DNA of 59,668 nt from Bradyrhizobium sp. 1 (GCF_023073315.1 NZ_JADPJH010000015.1:30001-89668), one strand, 5' to 3'; positions 16,842 to 25,377 are shown, counted from the stretch's first letter. Numbers and translations are program-made. Notes: a model not told the origin generated them from the sequence alone.

Positions 16842-17648
16842 ATGTCCCAACCGCTGCTGATCGAGCATGACGACGGCGTCGACCGGGTGACGCTCAATCG
16901 TCCTGACAGTCTCAACGCGCTCGATCCCGCGCTGATCGATGCGCTCAACATTTATTTCCAAGGGCTTCAGCGCAACCGCGATACGCGTGTTGTGGTGCTC
17001 AAAGGCGCCGGCAAGAATTTTTGCGCGGGCCTCGACCTCAAGGCGGCGATGACCCGCCGTGCCGGGCAGCAGGAGCCGCCCGGCGTCACCGAGTCCCTGG
17101 ACTCGCAGCGCCGCATTTCTGACATCGTGATGCTGATGCGGCGCTGTCCGCAGCCGATCATCTCGCTGGTGCAGGGCGCGGCGGCCGCTGGCGGCTTTGC
17201 TCTGGCGTTGGCCTCCGACATCCGCATCGCGACGAAGTCGGCGCGGATGAATTGCGCTTTCATCAAGCTTGGCCTCGGCGGCTGCGACATCGGTACCAGC
17301 TATTTTCTGCCTCGGCTGGTCGGCGTCTCCGTGGCATCCGAGCTGATCCTCACCGGACGTTTCATCGGTGCAGAGCGCGCGCTCGCGGTCGGCCTCGTCT
17401 CTGAGGTCGTGGATGAAGACAAGCTCGACGCCGCGGCCGAGCCTTATGTCGATGCGATGATGACGGCTTCGCCCGTGGGGCTGCGCCTGTCGAAAGAATG
17501 TCTCAACATGAGCGTCGACGCCGGATCTTTGGAAGCTGTTATCGCGATGGAGGATCGCAACCAGGTCCTGTGCAGTCGCTCGGAAGAGTTTTCGGAAGGC
17601 ATCAGGGCCTTCCTTGAGAAGCGAAAGCCTGTCTATATCAAGCGCTGA
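16842..17648 (+). CDS. Enoyl-CoA hydratase/isomerase family protein (crotonase)
   Basis: 268 aa. Oxyanion-hole motifs are in place: KNFCAGLDLKAAM near residue 65 and LVQGAAAAGGFALALASD near residue 115. A crotonase uses two Glu residues in the second helix region; here the segment reads FIKLGLGGCDIGTSYFLPRLVG, with Gly/Asp in place of the usual Glu positions, so it may be an isomerase or a specialised hydratase rather than a classical one. CAGGA before Met at 16842 favours that start over the ATG at 16827. It is next to the feruloyl-CoA synthase-like ligase, a pairing also seen in side-chain degradation of hydroxycinnamates. Confidence 0.85.
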   Translation: MSQPLLIEHDDGVDRVTLNRPDSLNALDPALIDALNIYFQGLQRNRDTRVVVLKGAGKNFCAGLDLKAAMTRRAGQQEPPGVTESLDSQRRISDIVMLMRRCPQPIISLVQGAAAAGGFALALASDIRIATKSARMNCAFIKLGLGGCDIGTSYFLPRLVGVSVASELILTGRFIGAERALAVGLVSEVVDEDKLDAAAEPYVDAMMTASPVGLRLSKECLNMSVDAGSLEAVIAMEDRNQVLCSRSEEFSEGIRAFLEKRKPVYIKR

Positions 17649-17691
17649 ACGACAACGATCCGCCAAGGACAATAATTCCGGGAGACGCAAA

Positions 17692-19563
17692 ATGAGTGGA
17701 AGCGCGGCGGCGGTGATGTCAAAGCCCGCCTTTCGCAAGGTCGAGTGGCTCGCGCGCGACATCGACGTCGAACGCCGCGCCGACGGCACGGTGGTGCTGA
17801 AGTCGCGCATTCCGCTGCAGGCTTACGAGACGCATCTTCCGGCTTCGCTGGCCAAATGGGCGAAGCAAGCGCCCGAGCGCATCTGGCTCGCGCAGCGCGG
17901 TGGTCCAAACCGCGAATGGCGCAAGGTCTCCTATGGCGAAGCCAAGCTCACCGTCGATGCGTTGACGCAGGCGCTGCTCAACCTCAATCTCGACAGCCGC
18001 CCGGTCGCGATCCTTTCCGGCAATTCGATCGAGCACGCGTTGATGACGCAGGCCGCGATGCAGGCGCGCGTTCCGGCTGCGCCGGTGTCGCCGGCCTACT
18101 CCCTGATGAGCCACGATCACGTCAAGCTGAAGTACCTGTTCGACCTGATCAAGCCGGCCGTGGTGATGGTGCAGGACGGCCCGACCTTCGAGAAGGCGCT
18201 GAAAGCGCTCGACCTCACCGGCGTGACCGTCGTTCACGTCGTGCGCCCCTGCGACGGCGTCGAGAGCGTCAGCTTTGCTGAACTGGCGGCAACTCCGGTG
18301 ACGAAGGATGTCGAAGCGTCGATCGCAAAAATCACGCCCGACACCGTCGGCAAGCTGCTGTTCACCTCCGGCTCGACCGGGATGCCCAAGGCCGTCATCA
18401 ATACGCAGCAGATGATGTGCGCGAACGCGGCGCAGATGATGCAGGTGCGGCCGCGCACCGCGGGCGGACCGCTGGCCACCGTGCTGGACTGGATGCCGTG
18501 GAATCACACCATGGGCGGCAACGCCGCGTTCCACCCCGTTCTGGTTGACGGCGGCACGCTCTACATCGACGACGGCCGGCCGATGCCGGGGCAGCTCGAG
18601 GAAACCATCAAGAACCTGCGCGAGATATCGCCGACCTATTACGCCAACGTGCCGGCCGGCTATGCCGCGCTCGCAGCCGCCATGGAGAAGGATGACGCGC
18701 TTTGTCGTTCGTTCTTCAAGAACCTTACGATCATGGCCTATGGCGGCGCGCGCCTGCCCGACGATCTCTACGATCGCATGCAGGCCCTCGCCGTGAAGAC
18801 CACCGGCGAGCGCATCGTGTTCTATACCGGCTGGGGCTCGACCGAGACCGCGCCGACCTCGACAGGCACCTATTGGGATACCGAGCGCGTCGGCCTGATC
18901 GGCCTGCCATTCCCCGGCGTAGAGTTGAAGATGGTACCGTGCGGCTCGAAATACGAACTGCGCCTGCGCGGCGTCAACGTCACGCCCGGCTATTTCGGCC
19001 AGCCCGATCTCACCAAGAAGATGTTCGACGAGGAAGGTTTTTACTGCATCGGCGATGCCGGCATTTTCGTTGATGATGCCGATCCGGTGAAGGGCATCAT
19101 CTTCGCCGGTCGCGTCGTCGAGGATTTCAAGCTCACCACCGGCACCTTCGTGCATGTCGGCTCGCTGCGCACCGATGCGATCGCGGCTGCGACGCCTGTC
19201 GTGCATGACGCATTGGTCGCGGGGCAGGATCGTGCTTTCATCGGCCTGCTGGCCTGGCCGAGCCTGCATGCCTGCCGCCAACTCGTCGGCAATCCCGATC
19301 TCAGCTTCGAGGACGCGGTGAAGCATCCCGACGTGATCGCTTGCTTTAAGCGCGGGCTGGAGGCGCACAACCGGGAATGCGAAGGCGCCAGCAGCCGCAT
19401 CATCGCTCGCGCGATGCTGATGGCCGAGCCGCCCTCGATCGACGGCAACGAGCTCACCGACAAGGGCTACATCAACCAGCGCGCCGGCCTTGAGCGCCGC
19501 GCCGCGCTGGTGGAGCGGCTCTATGCGGACAGACCGGACCAAGACGTCATCATTTTCAAGTAA
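17692..19563 (+). CDS. Feruloyl-CoA synthase-like AMP-forming ligase
   Basis: 623 aa. Motifs follow the feruloyl-CoA synthase type: LLFTSGSTGMPKAVINTQ (AMP P-loop), VLDWMPWNHTMGGN, YYANVPAGYA, FYTGWGSTETAPT and the late GRVVEDFKLTTGTFVHVG. Such enzymes activate ferulate and related plant phenolic acids as CoA thioesters in the cytosol. GGGAG eight bases before the ATG decides the start over an upstream frame that overlaps the hydratase. Hydratase, SDR, thiolase and dehydrogenases nearby suggest a CoA-dependent, beta-oxidative route. The aromatic substrate itself is inference from family resemblance. Confidence 0.87.
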   Translation: MSGSAAAVMSKPAFRKVEWLARDIDVERRADGTVVLKSRIPLQAYETHLPASLAKWAKQAPERIWLAQRGGPNREWRKVSYGEAKLTVDALTQALLNLNLDSRPVAILSGNSIEHALMTQAAMQARVPAAPVSPAYSLMSHDHVKLKYLFDLIKPAVVMVQDGPTFEKALKALDLTGVTVVHVVRPCDGVESVSFAELAATPVTKDVEASIAKITPDTVGKLLFTSGSTGMPKAVINTQQMMCANAAQMMQVRPRTAGGPLATVLDWMPWNHTMGGNAAFHPVLVDGGTLYIDDGRPMPGQLEETIKNLREISPTYYANVPAGYAALAAAMEKDDALCRSFFKNLTIMAYGGARLPDDLYDRMQALAVKTTGERIVFYTGWGSTETAPTSTGTYWDTERVGLIGLPFPGVELKMVPCGSKYELRLRGVNVTPGYFGQPDLTKKMFDEEGFYCIGDAGIFVDDADPVKGIIFAGRVVEDFKLTTGTFVHVGSLRTDAIAAATPVVHDALVAGQDRAFIGLLAWPSLHACRQLVGNPDLSFEDAVKHPDVIACFKRGLEAHNRECEGASSRIIARAMLMAEPPSIDGNELTDKGYINQRAGLERRAALVERLYADRPDQDVIIFK

Positions 19564-19590
19564 TCGACATCATCAACACGGGTACGCGCC

Positions 19591-20718
19591 ATGAACTTCG
19601 ATTTCTCCGACGACCAGAAGCAACTCCGCGACCAGGTGCGCAAGTTCCTCGCCGAGAAATGCTCGCCCAAGGCGGTGCGCGTCGTGCTCGACGGCAAGGC
19701 GCCCTACGACAAGGAGCTGTGGAAGGGCCTCGCCGAGATGGGCTTTCTCGGCGTCGCGATCCCCGAGGAGTTTGGCGGCGCCGGCGCCGGTCATCTCGAG
19801 CTTTGCGTGATCGCGGAAGAGATGGGGCGGGCCAACGCGCCGGTGCCGTTTTCCTCGACCGTCTATCTTGCCGCCGAAGCACTGTTGATCGCCGGCAGCG
19901 ACGCGCAGAAGAAAAAGTGGCTGCCGGCGATCTCCTCGGGCGAGGCGATCGGCACGCTGGCGCTGTTCGAGGGCAAGGGCAATCCCTCGCCGAAGAACGT
20001 CAAGCTCACGGCCGCGAATGGCGTGCTCAACGGCTTCAAGAGGCCGGTGGCCGACGGCGCGATCGCCAGTTTCGCGGTGGTTGCCGCGCGCACGGGATCG
20101 AGCGGGCGCGACGGTGACATCTCGCTGTTCCTGGTTGACCTCAAGGCTGGTGGCGTCGAGGTGAAAAGCCTCACCAATCTCGATCCGACCCGCGGGCAGG
20201 CGGACATCACCTTCAAAGATTGCAAGGCCGAGCCACTGGGAGCTGTCGGCGAAGGCTGGAGCATTTTGACCCAGGTGCTCGATCGCGCCGCGGTGCTGTG
20301 CGCGTTTGAGCAGGTCGGCGGCTCCGACCGCGCGCTCGAGATGGGGCGCGACTACGCGCTCGACCGCATCGCGTTCGGCCGTCAGATCGGTTCGTTCCAG
20401 GCGGTCAAGCACATGCTGGCCGACATGTACGTCTCGGCGACGCTGGCGCGCTCCAACAGCTATTATGGCGCCTGGGCGCTCTCGACCAATGCCGCTGAGC
20501 TGCCGGAAGCGGCAGCCGCCGCGCGCATCAGCGCGACGCAGGCGTTCCAGCACTGCGCCAAGAACAACATCCAGGTTCACGGCGGCATGGGTTTCACCTG
20601 GGAGTTCGACTGCCACATGTACTACCGCCGCGCCAATGCCATGGCGCTCGGGCTCGGCAGCCTCACCTATTGGGAAGACCAGCTGATCGACCGCATGCGC
20701 AAGAAGAACGCGGCGTAA
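19591..20718 (+). CDS. Acyl-CoA dehydrogenase (short form, 375 aa)
   Basis: 375 aa, the normal length of the family. Recognisable parts: an N-terminal helical domain (FSDDQKQLRDQVRKFL), LGVAIPEEFGGAG, and a C-terminal FAD and subunit-contact region (DYALDRIAFGRQIGSFQAVKHMLADM, QVHGGMGFTWEFDCHMYYRRA). It introduces a double bond into an acyl-CoA and passes electrons to ETF. It differs clearly from the two 413/414-aa dehydrogenases that follow and could be one half of a heteromeric enzyme, as in steroid side-chain degradation. It starts 27 bases after the ligase gene and is probably cotranscribed with it. Confidence 0.9.
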   Translation: MNFDFSDDQKQLRDQVRKFLAEKCSPKAVRVVLDGKAPYDKELWKGLAEMGFLGVAIPEEFGGAGAGHLELCVIAEEMGRANAPVPFSSTVYLAAEALLIAGSDAQKKKWLPAISSGEAIGTLALFEGKGNPSPKNVKLTAANGVLNGFKRPVADGAIASFAVVAARTGSSGRDGDISLFLVDLKAGGVEVKSLTNLDPTRGQADITFKDCKAEPLGAVGEGWSILTQVLDRAAVLCAFEQVGGSDRALEMGRDYALDRIAFGRQIGSFQAVKHMLADMYVSATLARSNSYYGAWALSTNAAELPEAAAAARISATQAFQHCAKNNIQVHGGMGFTWEFDCHMYYRRANAMALGLGSLTYWEDQLIDRMRKKNAA

Positions 20719-20726
20719 GCGAGAGA

Positions 20727-20848
20727 TCGTAGGGTGGGTTAGCCCTGCGGATTGCGCGAAGCGCAAACCGCGCGGCGTAACCCACCACTTCTGTCGACGA
20801 GGAAACCAAAGAGGTGGGTTACGCCTTCGGCTAACCCACCCTACGAAG
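20727..20848. repeat. Palindromic intergenic repeat, family B, copy 2
   Basis: Ends tcgtagggtgggttag and ctaacccaccctacga are perfect inverted arms, with inner gtaacccaccac and gaggtgggttac also inverted. It occupies almost the full gap between two acyl-CoA dehydrogenase genes of the same operon and would make a long hairpin in the transcript. Confidence 0.88.
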
Positions 20849-20862
20849 ACAAGAGAAGCGTC

Positions 20863-22104
20863 ATGAACTTCGACGATACCCCGCAGGAAGCCGAATTCCG
20901 CGCGATCGCGCGCGCCTGGATCGGCGCGAATGCACCCAGGCAATACGAGGACGAGCTGCGCAAATCCTCGCTCGGCCGCACTGTGCTCAAGAACGCCAAC
21001 ATCCTCGAAGTGGCAAAGGCCTGGCAGAAGAAGAAGGCCGATGCCGGTTGGGCCTGCCTGCACTGGCCGAAGGAATATGGCGGGCGCGGCTCGTCGCCGA
21101 TCGAGCGCGTGATCTGGCAGCAGGAAGAAGGGCCGTTCGGCCAGCTGTCCCGCATGTTCATCATCGGCCATGGCATGTGCGGGCCGACCATGATGGCGTT
21201 CGCGCGCGAAGAACATAAGCGCTCCTATCTGCCGCCGCTTGCTTCCGGCGAAAAGGTCTGGTGCCAGCTGTTCTCCGAGCCGGCCGGCGGCTCCGACGTT
21301 GCGGGCCTGCGCACGCGCGCCGAGAAGGACGGCGACGACTGGGTCATCAACGGCCAGAAGATCTGGACGTCGGGTGCGCATTATTCCGACTACGGCATTT
21401 TGCTGACCCGCACCGATCCGACCGTCCCCAAGCACAAGGGCCTCACCATGTTCTTCCTGGACATGAAGAGCCCGGGCGTCGAGGTGCGGCCGATCAAGCA
21501 GGCGAGCGGGGCCTCGGATTTCAACGAAGTCTATTTCACCAATGTCCGCATTCCCGATCATCAGCGCCTCGGCGAGTTCGGTGACGGCTGGAACGTCTCG
21601 CTGACCACACTGATGAACGAGCGCAGCGCAATCGGCGCGGCCGTTTCGACCGGTTTCCCGGAGCTGTTCGAATATTGCTCGAGCCTGATGCTCGACGACG
21701 GTCCTGCGATCGAGGATCGTGCCGTGCGTTCGAAGCTGGCGAATTGGGCGGTGAAGGCGAGTGGGCTGCGCTACACCAGCATGCGCGCGATCTCCGCGCT
21801 GTCGAAGGGCGAGCGGCCGGGTCCGGAAAATTCCATCGGCAAGCTGGTCGCGGGCTCGATGATTCAGGACGTCGCGACCTACGCGCTCGATCTGCAAGGC
21901 GCCGCAGGCGTGGTTAGCGGCGAGGATGCCGAACTCGCCGGCCGCTTCCAGGCGATGCTGCTGCGCGCGCCGGGCACGCGCGTCGAAGGGGGCACCGACG
22001 AGATCATGCGTAACATCATTGCCGAGCGGGTCTTGGGCCTGCCCGGCGATATCCGTGTCGACAAGGACGTGCCGTTCAACATGATCCCGACCAAGGGAAG
22101 ATGA
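20863..22104 (+). CDS. Acyl-CoA dehydrogenase (long form, copy 1)
   Basis: 413 aa, starting MNFDDTPQEAEFRAIARAWI. Motifs: HWPKEYGGRG, CQLFSEPAGGSDVAGLRTRA (FAD and substrate region), NGQKIWTSGAHYSDYG, and VEGGTDEIMRNIIAERVLGLPGD at the C-terminus, with the GGTxE-type segment reading GGTDE. The catalytic base is not assigned with certainty. The start at 20863 follows AGAGAAG and matches the paralogue after it; a longer frame would begin inside the family B repeat. Together with the next gene it forms a tandem paralogous pair, both downstream of the 375-aa dehydrogenase. Confidence 0.9.
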   Translation: MNFDDTPQEAEFRAIARAWIGANAPRQYEDELRKSSLGRTVLKNANILEVAKAWQKKKADAGWACLHWPKEYGGRGSSPIERVIWQQEEGPFGQLSRMFIIGHGMCGPTMMAFAREEHKRSYLPPLASGEKVWCQLFSEPAGGSDVAGLRTRAEKDGDDWVINGQKIWTSGAHYSDYGILLTRTDPTVPKHKGLTMFFLDMKSPGVEVRPIKQASGASDFNEVYFTNVRIPDHQRLGEFGDGWNVSLTTLMNERSAIGAAVSTGFPELFEYCSSLMLDDGPAIEDRAVRSKLANWAVKASGLRYTSMRAISALSKGERPGPENSIGKLVAGSMIQDVATYALDLQGAAGVVSGEDAELAGRFQAMLLRAPGTRVEGGTDEIMRNIIAERVLGLPGDIRVDKDVPFNMIPTKGR

Positions 22105-22110
22105 GTCTCT

Positions 22111-22227
22111 TGTCCCGGACGCGATGCAGCGCGTAGCGCTGCTTCGCAGAGCCGGGACCCAGAAGGCCACAATGGGCCCCGGCTCGGCAGCGCACCGCTT
22201 CGCGCTGCGCAGCGTCCGGGGCACGAG
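22111..22227. repeat. Dispersed intergenic repeat, family A, copy 3
   Basis: Starts gtcccggacgcgatgcagcg and ends gcgtccggggcacgag. It starts seven bases after the stop of one acyl-CoA dehydrogenase and ends 16 bases before the ATG of its paralogue, so it is transcribed within the operon. Confidence 0.88.
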
Positions 22228-22243
22228 AGAGGAGAGTTCGAAG

Positions 22244-23488
22244 ATGAATTTCGACGACACCCCGCAGGAAGCCGCATTCCGCGAGACCGCGCGCAAATGG
22301 GTCGCCGCCAATGCGCCGAAGGAATTGCACGCCGAGCTGTCAAAATCCTCTCTCGGCCGCATCCGTCTTGCCAACCACGACATCGTCGATGTCGGCAAGG
22401 CCTGGCAGAAGAAGAAGGCCGAGGGCGGGTGGGCCTGCCTGCACTGGCCGAAGGAATATGGCGGCCGCGACGCCACGCCGATCGAGAAGGTGATCTGGCA
22501 GCAGGAGGAGGGCGTCTACGGCAAGCTGACGCAGCCGTTCCAGATCGGCGAGGGTATGTGCGGCCCGACCGTGATGGCCTGGGGCAGTGAGGACGCCAAG
22601 CGCCGGCATCTGCCAAAACTCGCCGCGGGCGAGGAGATCTGGTGCCAGCTGTTCTCCGAGCCGTCCGCCGGCTCCGACGTCGCCGGCTTGCGCACCCGCG
22701 CAGAGAAGAAGGGCGACAATTGGATCGTCAACGGCCAGAAGATCTGGACCTCGGGCGCGCATTATTCCGACTTCGGCCTTTTGATCGCGCGCACCGATCC
22801 GAATGTGCCCAAACACAAGGGCCTCACCATGTTCTTCCTGGACATGAAGAGCCCCGGTGTCGAGGTGCGCCCGATCAAGCAGGCCAACGGCATGCAGGAG
22901 TTCAACGAGGTTTACTTCACCGACGTCGTGATTCCGGACAGCCAGCGTCTCGGCGCCGTCGGCGAGGGCTGGAGTGTGTCGCTGACGACGCTGATGAACG
23001 AGCGCATGTCGATCGGCTCGCGGCTCGCGACCGGCGTACCGGAGCTGTTCGATTTTTGCTCTAACCTGATGCTGGAGGACGGGCTCGCGATCGACGATCC
23101 CGCCGTGCGCTCGAAACTCGCGAGCTGGGCGGTGAAATCAAGCGGGCTGAAATACACCAGCTACCGAGCGATCTCGGCGCTCTCGAAGGGCGAGCGGCCG
23201 GGGCCGGAAAACTCGATCGGCAAGCTGGTGTCGGGCATGATGCTGCAGGACATCGCGACCTACGCCATGGACCTCCAGGGCGCGGCTGGTGCTCTCACCG
23301 GCACGGATGAGGAGACGGTGCAGGGCCAGTTCCAGCAGATGCTGCTGTCCTCGCCGTCGATGCGCATCGCCGGCGGCACCGACGAGATCTTGCGCAACAT
23401 CATCGCCGAGCGCGTGCTGGGCCTGCCGGGCGACATCCGCGTTGACAAGGATGTGCCGTATAACAAGATCCCGACCAAGGGGCGGTGA
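22244..23488 (+). CDS. Acyl-CoA dehydrogenase (long form, copy 2)
   Basis: 414 aa, nearly colinear with the preceding gene: MNFDDTPQEAAFRETARKWV, HWPKEYGGRDATPIEKVIWQQEEG, CQLFSEPSAGSDVAGLRTRA, NGQKIWTSGAHYSDFG, GGTDEILRNIIAERVLGLPGDIRVDKDVP. The last 20 residues are virtually identical between the copies, while the middle differs more, as expected when substrate pockets diverge. A GAGAGGAGAG site lies upstream of the ATG. The function is flavin-dependent alpha,beta-dehydrogenation of an acyl-CoA; chain type is not predictable from sequence alone. Confidence 0.9.
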   Translation: MNFDDTPQEAAFRETARKWVAANAPKELHAELSKSSLGRIRLANHDIVDVGKAWQKKKAEGGWACLHWPKEYGGRDATPIEKVIWQQEEGVYGKLTQPFQIGEGMCGPTVMAWGSEDAKRRHLPKLAAGEEIWCQLFSEPSAGSDVAGLRTRAEKKGDNWIVNGQKIWTSGAHYSDFGLLIARTDPNVPKHKGLTMFFLDMKSPGVEVRPIKQANGMQEFNEVYFTDVVIPDSQRLGAVGEGWSVSLTTLMNERMSIGSRLATGVPELFDFCSNLMLEDGLAIDDPAVRSKLASWAVKSSGLKYTSYRAISALSKGERPGPENSIGKLVSGMMLQDIATYAMDLQGAAGALTGTDEETVQGQFQQMLLSSPSMRIAGGTDEILRNIIAERVLGLPGDIRVDKDVPYNKIPTKGR

Positions 23489-23496
23489 TGTGACTT

Positions 23497-23586
23497 GTAG
23501 GGTGGATTAGCGAAGCGTAATCCACCACGGCTGTCGAGGCGGAAGCAGAAGAGGTGGGTTACGCCTTCAGCTAACCCACCCTACGA
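23497..23586. repeat. Palindromic intergenic repeat, family B, copy 3
   Basis: Outer arms gtagggtggattag and ctaacccaccctac are inverted with few mismatches, and the inner gcgtaatccaccac faces gaggtgggttacgc. The left half matches the ggattag subtype of copy 1 and the right half the gggttag subtype of copy 2, so the unit looks like a hybrid. Confidence 0.85.
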
Positions 23587-23601
23587 AGAGTGAGCGAATC
23601 C

Positions 23602-24303
23602 ATGGACGCAAAAGTGAGCCAGACCCAAGACCGCATCGGCGTGCTCGAAGAGCTCCTCAACGAGCGCTATTCCGTCCGCGCCTTCCTGGACAAGGAAGTC
23701 GACCGCGCCACCATCGAGCATGTGCTGACCACCGCGCAGCGCACCGCGTCCTGGTGCAACAGCCAGCCCTGGCAAGTCATCATCGCCAGCGGCGAGGCTA
23801 AGGAACGCTTCCGCAAGCTGATCTACACGGAAGCCTCGGGCGGTCTCGGCGACGATTACGATTTCACGCCGCCGCGTGAATATGCCGGCGTCTATCTCGA
23901 GCGCCGCCGCGAAAGCGGTTTTCAGCTCTACAACACGCTTGGCATCGCCCGCGGTGACAAGATGGCTTATGCGAAGCAGGCGATGGAAAATTACAATTTC
24001 TTCGGCGCGCCGCATGTGGCGATCATTCACACCAACGAGCCGCTCGGCATCTACGGCGCGATCGATTGCGGTGCCTATGTCAGCAATTTCATGCTGGCCG
24101 CGCAGGCGCTCGGACTCGGCACCATTCCGCAGGCGGCACTGGCGCGCCATTCCGGCCTGATCCGTCGCCATTTCAGCCTGGGCGACGACCGCCGCGTCGT
24201 CTGCGGCATCTCGTTCGGCTATGCCGACAACGCGAATAAGGTCAACAGCTACCGCACCTCGCGTGCGAGTGTGGCGGATACGGTGACGTTCGTGGGCGAG
24301 TGA
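23602..24303 (+). CDS. Nitroreductase-family FMN oxidoreductase
   Basis: 233 aa. Family signature near the start (LLNERYSVRAFLDKEV), an FMN-binding region (TASWCNSQPWQVIIASG), and the later GAIDCGAYVSNFMLAAQALGLGTIPQAAL. Such enzymes use FMN and NAD(P)H to reduce nitro groups, quinones or enones. Met at 23602 was preferred; a GTG at 23590 in the same frame is the alternative. It closes the acyl-CoA cluster and is followed by a bidirectional terminator, so it is probably the last gene of the operon. Whether it acts on the same substrate is not clear. Confidence 0.87.
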   Translation: MDAKVSQTQDRIGVLEELLNERYSVRAFLDKEVDRATIEHVLTTAQRTASWCNSQPWQVIIASGEAKERFRKLIYTEASGGLGDDYDFTPPREYAGVYLERRRESGFQLYNTLGIARGDKMAYAKQAMENYNFFGAPHVAIIHTNEPLGIYGAIDCGAYVSNFMLAAQALGLGTIPQAALARHSGLIRRHFSLGDDRRVVCGISFGYADNANKVNSYRTSRASVADTVTFVGE

Positions 24304-24320
24304 GTTGATACACCTGTGCA

Positions 24321-24346
24321 AAGGCGGCCGCGGAAACGGCCGCCTT
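24321..24346. terminator. Bidirectional terminator between nitroreductase and ecfG
   Basis: Stem aaggcggccg / cggccgcctt with a six-base loop lies between two convergent genes (stops at 24303 and 24376). The GC-rich perfect arms and convergent placement fit an intrinsic terminator for both, although the T run is short. Confidence 0.7.
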
Positions 24347-24375
24347 CACATCGTGTCTCCGATAAAAGCCTGCCG

Positions 24376-24924
24376 CTATCCGCCGCTGCCGCCGATCACG
24401 GCACGAATGGTCTCGTCGGGCCCAAAGTCCTCGGCGCCGTCGACATAGAGCAGCGCTGCGAGCTTCGAGCGCGCGCGATTGACGCGGCTCTTGATCGTGC
24501 CGACCGCGCAGCCGCAGATCGAGGCGGCGTCCTCATAGGAGAAGCCGGAGGCGCCGACCAGGATGAGCGCTTCGCGCTGGTCCTGCGGAAGCTTCTCGAG
24601 CGCGCCGCGAAACTCCTCGAACTCGAGATGGGCGTTCTGCGAGGGCTGCGTCTTCAGCGTCTTGGCATAATTGCCCTCGGCATCCTCGACCTCGCGCCGC
24701 CGCTTGCGATAGTCGGAGCGGAACAAATTGCGCAGGATCGTGAACAGCCACGCCGGCAGGTTGGAGCCGGGCTGGAACGAGTCGATGTTGGCGAGCGCGC
24801 GCAACAGGGTTTCCTGCACCAGGTCGTCGGCGCGGTCCGCATTGCCGCTCAGCGAGATGGCGAACGCGCGCAAGCTCGGCACGGCCGCCAGGATGTCGTC
24901 ACGCAGGGAGTTCGTGAGAGGCAT
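24376..24924 (-). CDS. ecfG: General stress response sigma factor EcfG
   Basis: 182 aa with only sigma regions 2 and 4. Region 2 holds DDLVQETLLRALANIDSFQPGSNLPAWLFTI, and region 4 holds LPQDQREALILVGASGFSYEDAASICGCAVGTIKSRVNRARSKL. The sequence and the neighbouring nepR and phyR identify it as the alphaproteobacterial EcfG sigma factor, which directs RNA polymerase to GGAAC-type promoters under stress. NepR holds it inactive until phosphorylated PhyR titrates NepR. Its ATG overlaps the nepR stop (TAATG), so the two are translationally coupled, keeping sigma and anti-sigma in balance. Confidence 0.95.
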   Translation of the reverse strand: MPLTNSLRDDILAAVPSLRAFAISLSGNADRADDLVQETLLRALANIDSFQPGSNLPAWLFTILRNLFRSDYRKRRREVEDAEGNYAKTLKTQPSQNAHLEFEEFRGALEKLPQDQREALILVGASGFSYEDAASICGCAVGTIKSRVNRARSKLAALLYVDGAEDFGPDETIRAVIGGSGG

Positions 24925-25157
24925 TAATCCCTCCCATTGTTGTTGTCGTTAGAGCCCCCGTCCGTTTCCACTTGGGGTGCGCCTCCCGGCGCATCAAGCT
25001 TCTTGATCAGTTCCGCGAACCGGTCCGGAACCCCCTGCCGCACGACGTCGTCGTACATCGCGCGCAGTTGATGCCCGATCCGGGATTGGATCTCCGGAGT
25101 GAGGCCTCCCTTGCCGGGGGTCGTGCTTTTGCTGGCTTGAGACTTGAGATCTTTCAT
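24924..25157 (-). CDS. nepR: Anti-sigma factor NepR
   Basis: 77 aa. The conserved core LTPEIQSRIGHQLRAMYDDVVRQGVPDRFAELIKKLD forms the two helices known in NepR to clamp sigma EcfG and, alternatively, the sigma-like domain of PhyR. The tails are low-complexity (GGSNDNNNGRD) and presumably disordered. ATG at 25157 was chosen; an in-frame GTG at 25169 would add four residues. The gene overlaps ecfG by one base and is divergent from phyR, the standard alphaproteobacterial arrangement. Confidence 0.93.
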   Translation of the reverse strand: MKDLKSQASKSTTPGKGGLTPEIQSRIGHQLRAMYDDVVRQGVPDRFAELIKKLDAPGGAPQVETDGGSNDNNNGRD

Positions 25158-25272
25158 GACCTGTTCCACGTTTCCCCGAGTTAAGTGACTGCAAAATCGA
25201 GAAGTTTCTCAACCGGGAGCCGTTCCCTGGATGAGTTCAATTCCAGGTTCGACAAAAAGTTCCCGGGTCGAG

Positions 25273-25317
25273 GGAACTTTTCTTATCCTGAGGCGTAGTC
25301 AGCACCGGAAGGGGAAC
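25273..25317 (+). promoter_or_regulatory. Candidate EcfG-dependent promoters upstream of phyR
   Basis: GGAAC at 25273-25277 and CGTA at 25294-25297 are spaced by exactly 16 bases, close to the EcfG consensus GGAAC-N16/17-CGTT. A second possible pair starts at GGAAC 25313-25317 with AGTT at 25334-25337, again 16 bases apart. Either would drive phyR, giving the positive feedback known for this system. A good equivalent for nepR on the other strand was not found. Confidence 0.6.
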
Positions 25318-25377
25318 CCGGGCCGCCCCTCGCAGTTCCCATTTTTTAAGCTTGGGCCCGAAATGAATGGAGTGGGG

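Noticed and set aside
19573..22476. A 967-aa minus-strand open frame
   Set aside because: It lies antisense to two acyl-CoA dehydrogenases and part of a third, an effect of high-GC codon use; no domain or start signal supports it.
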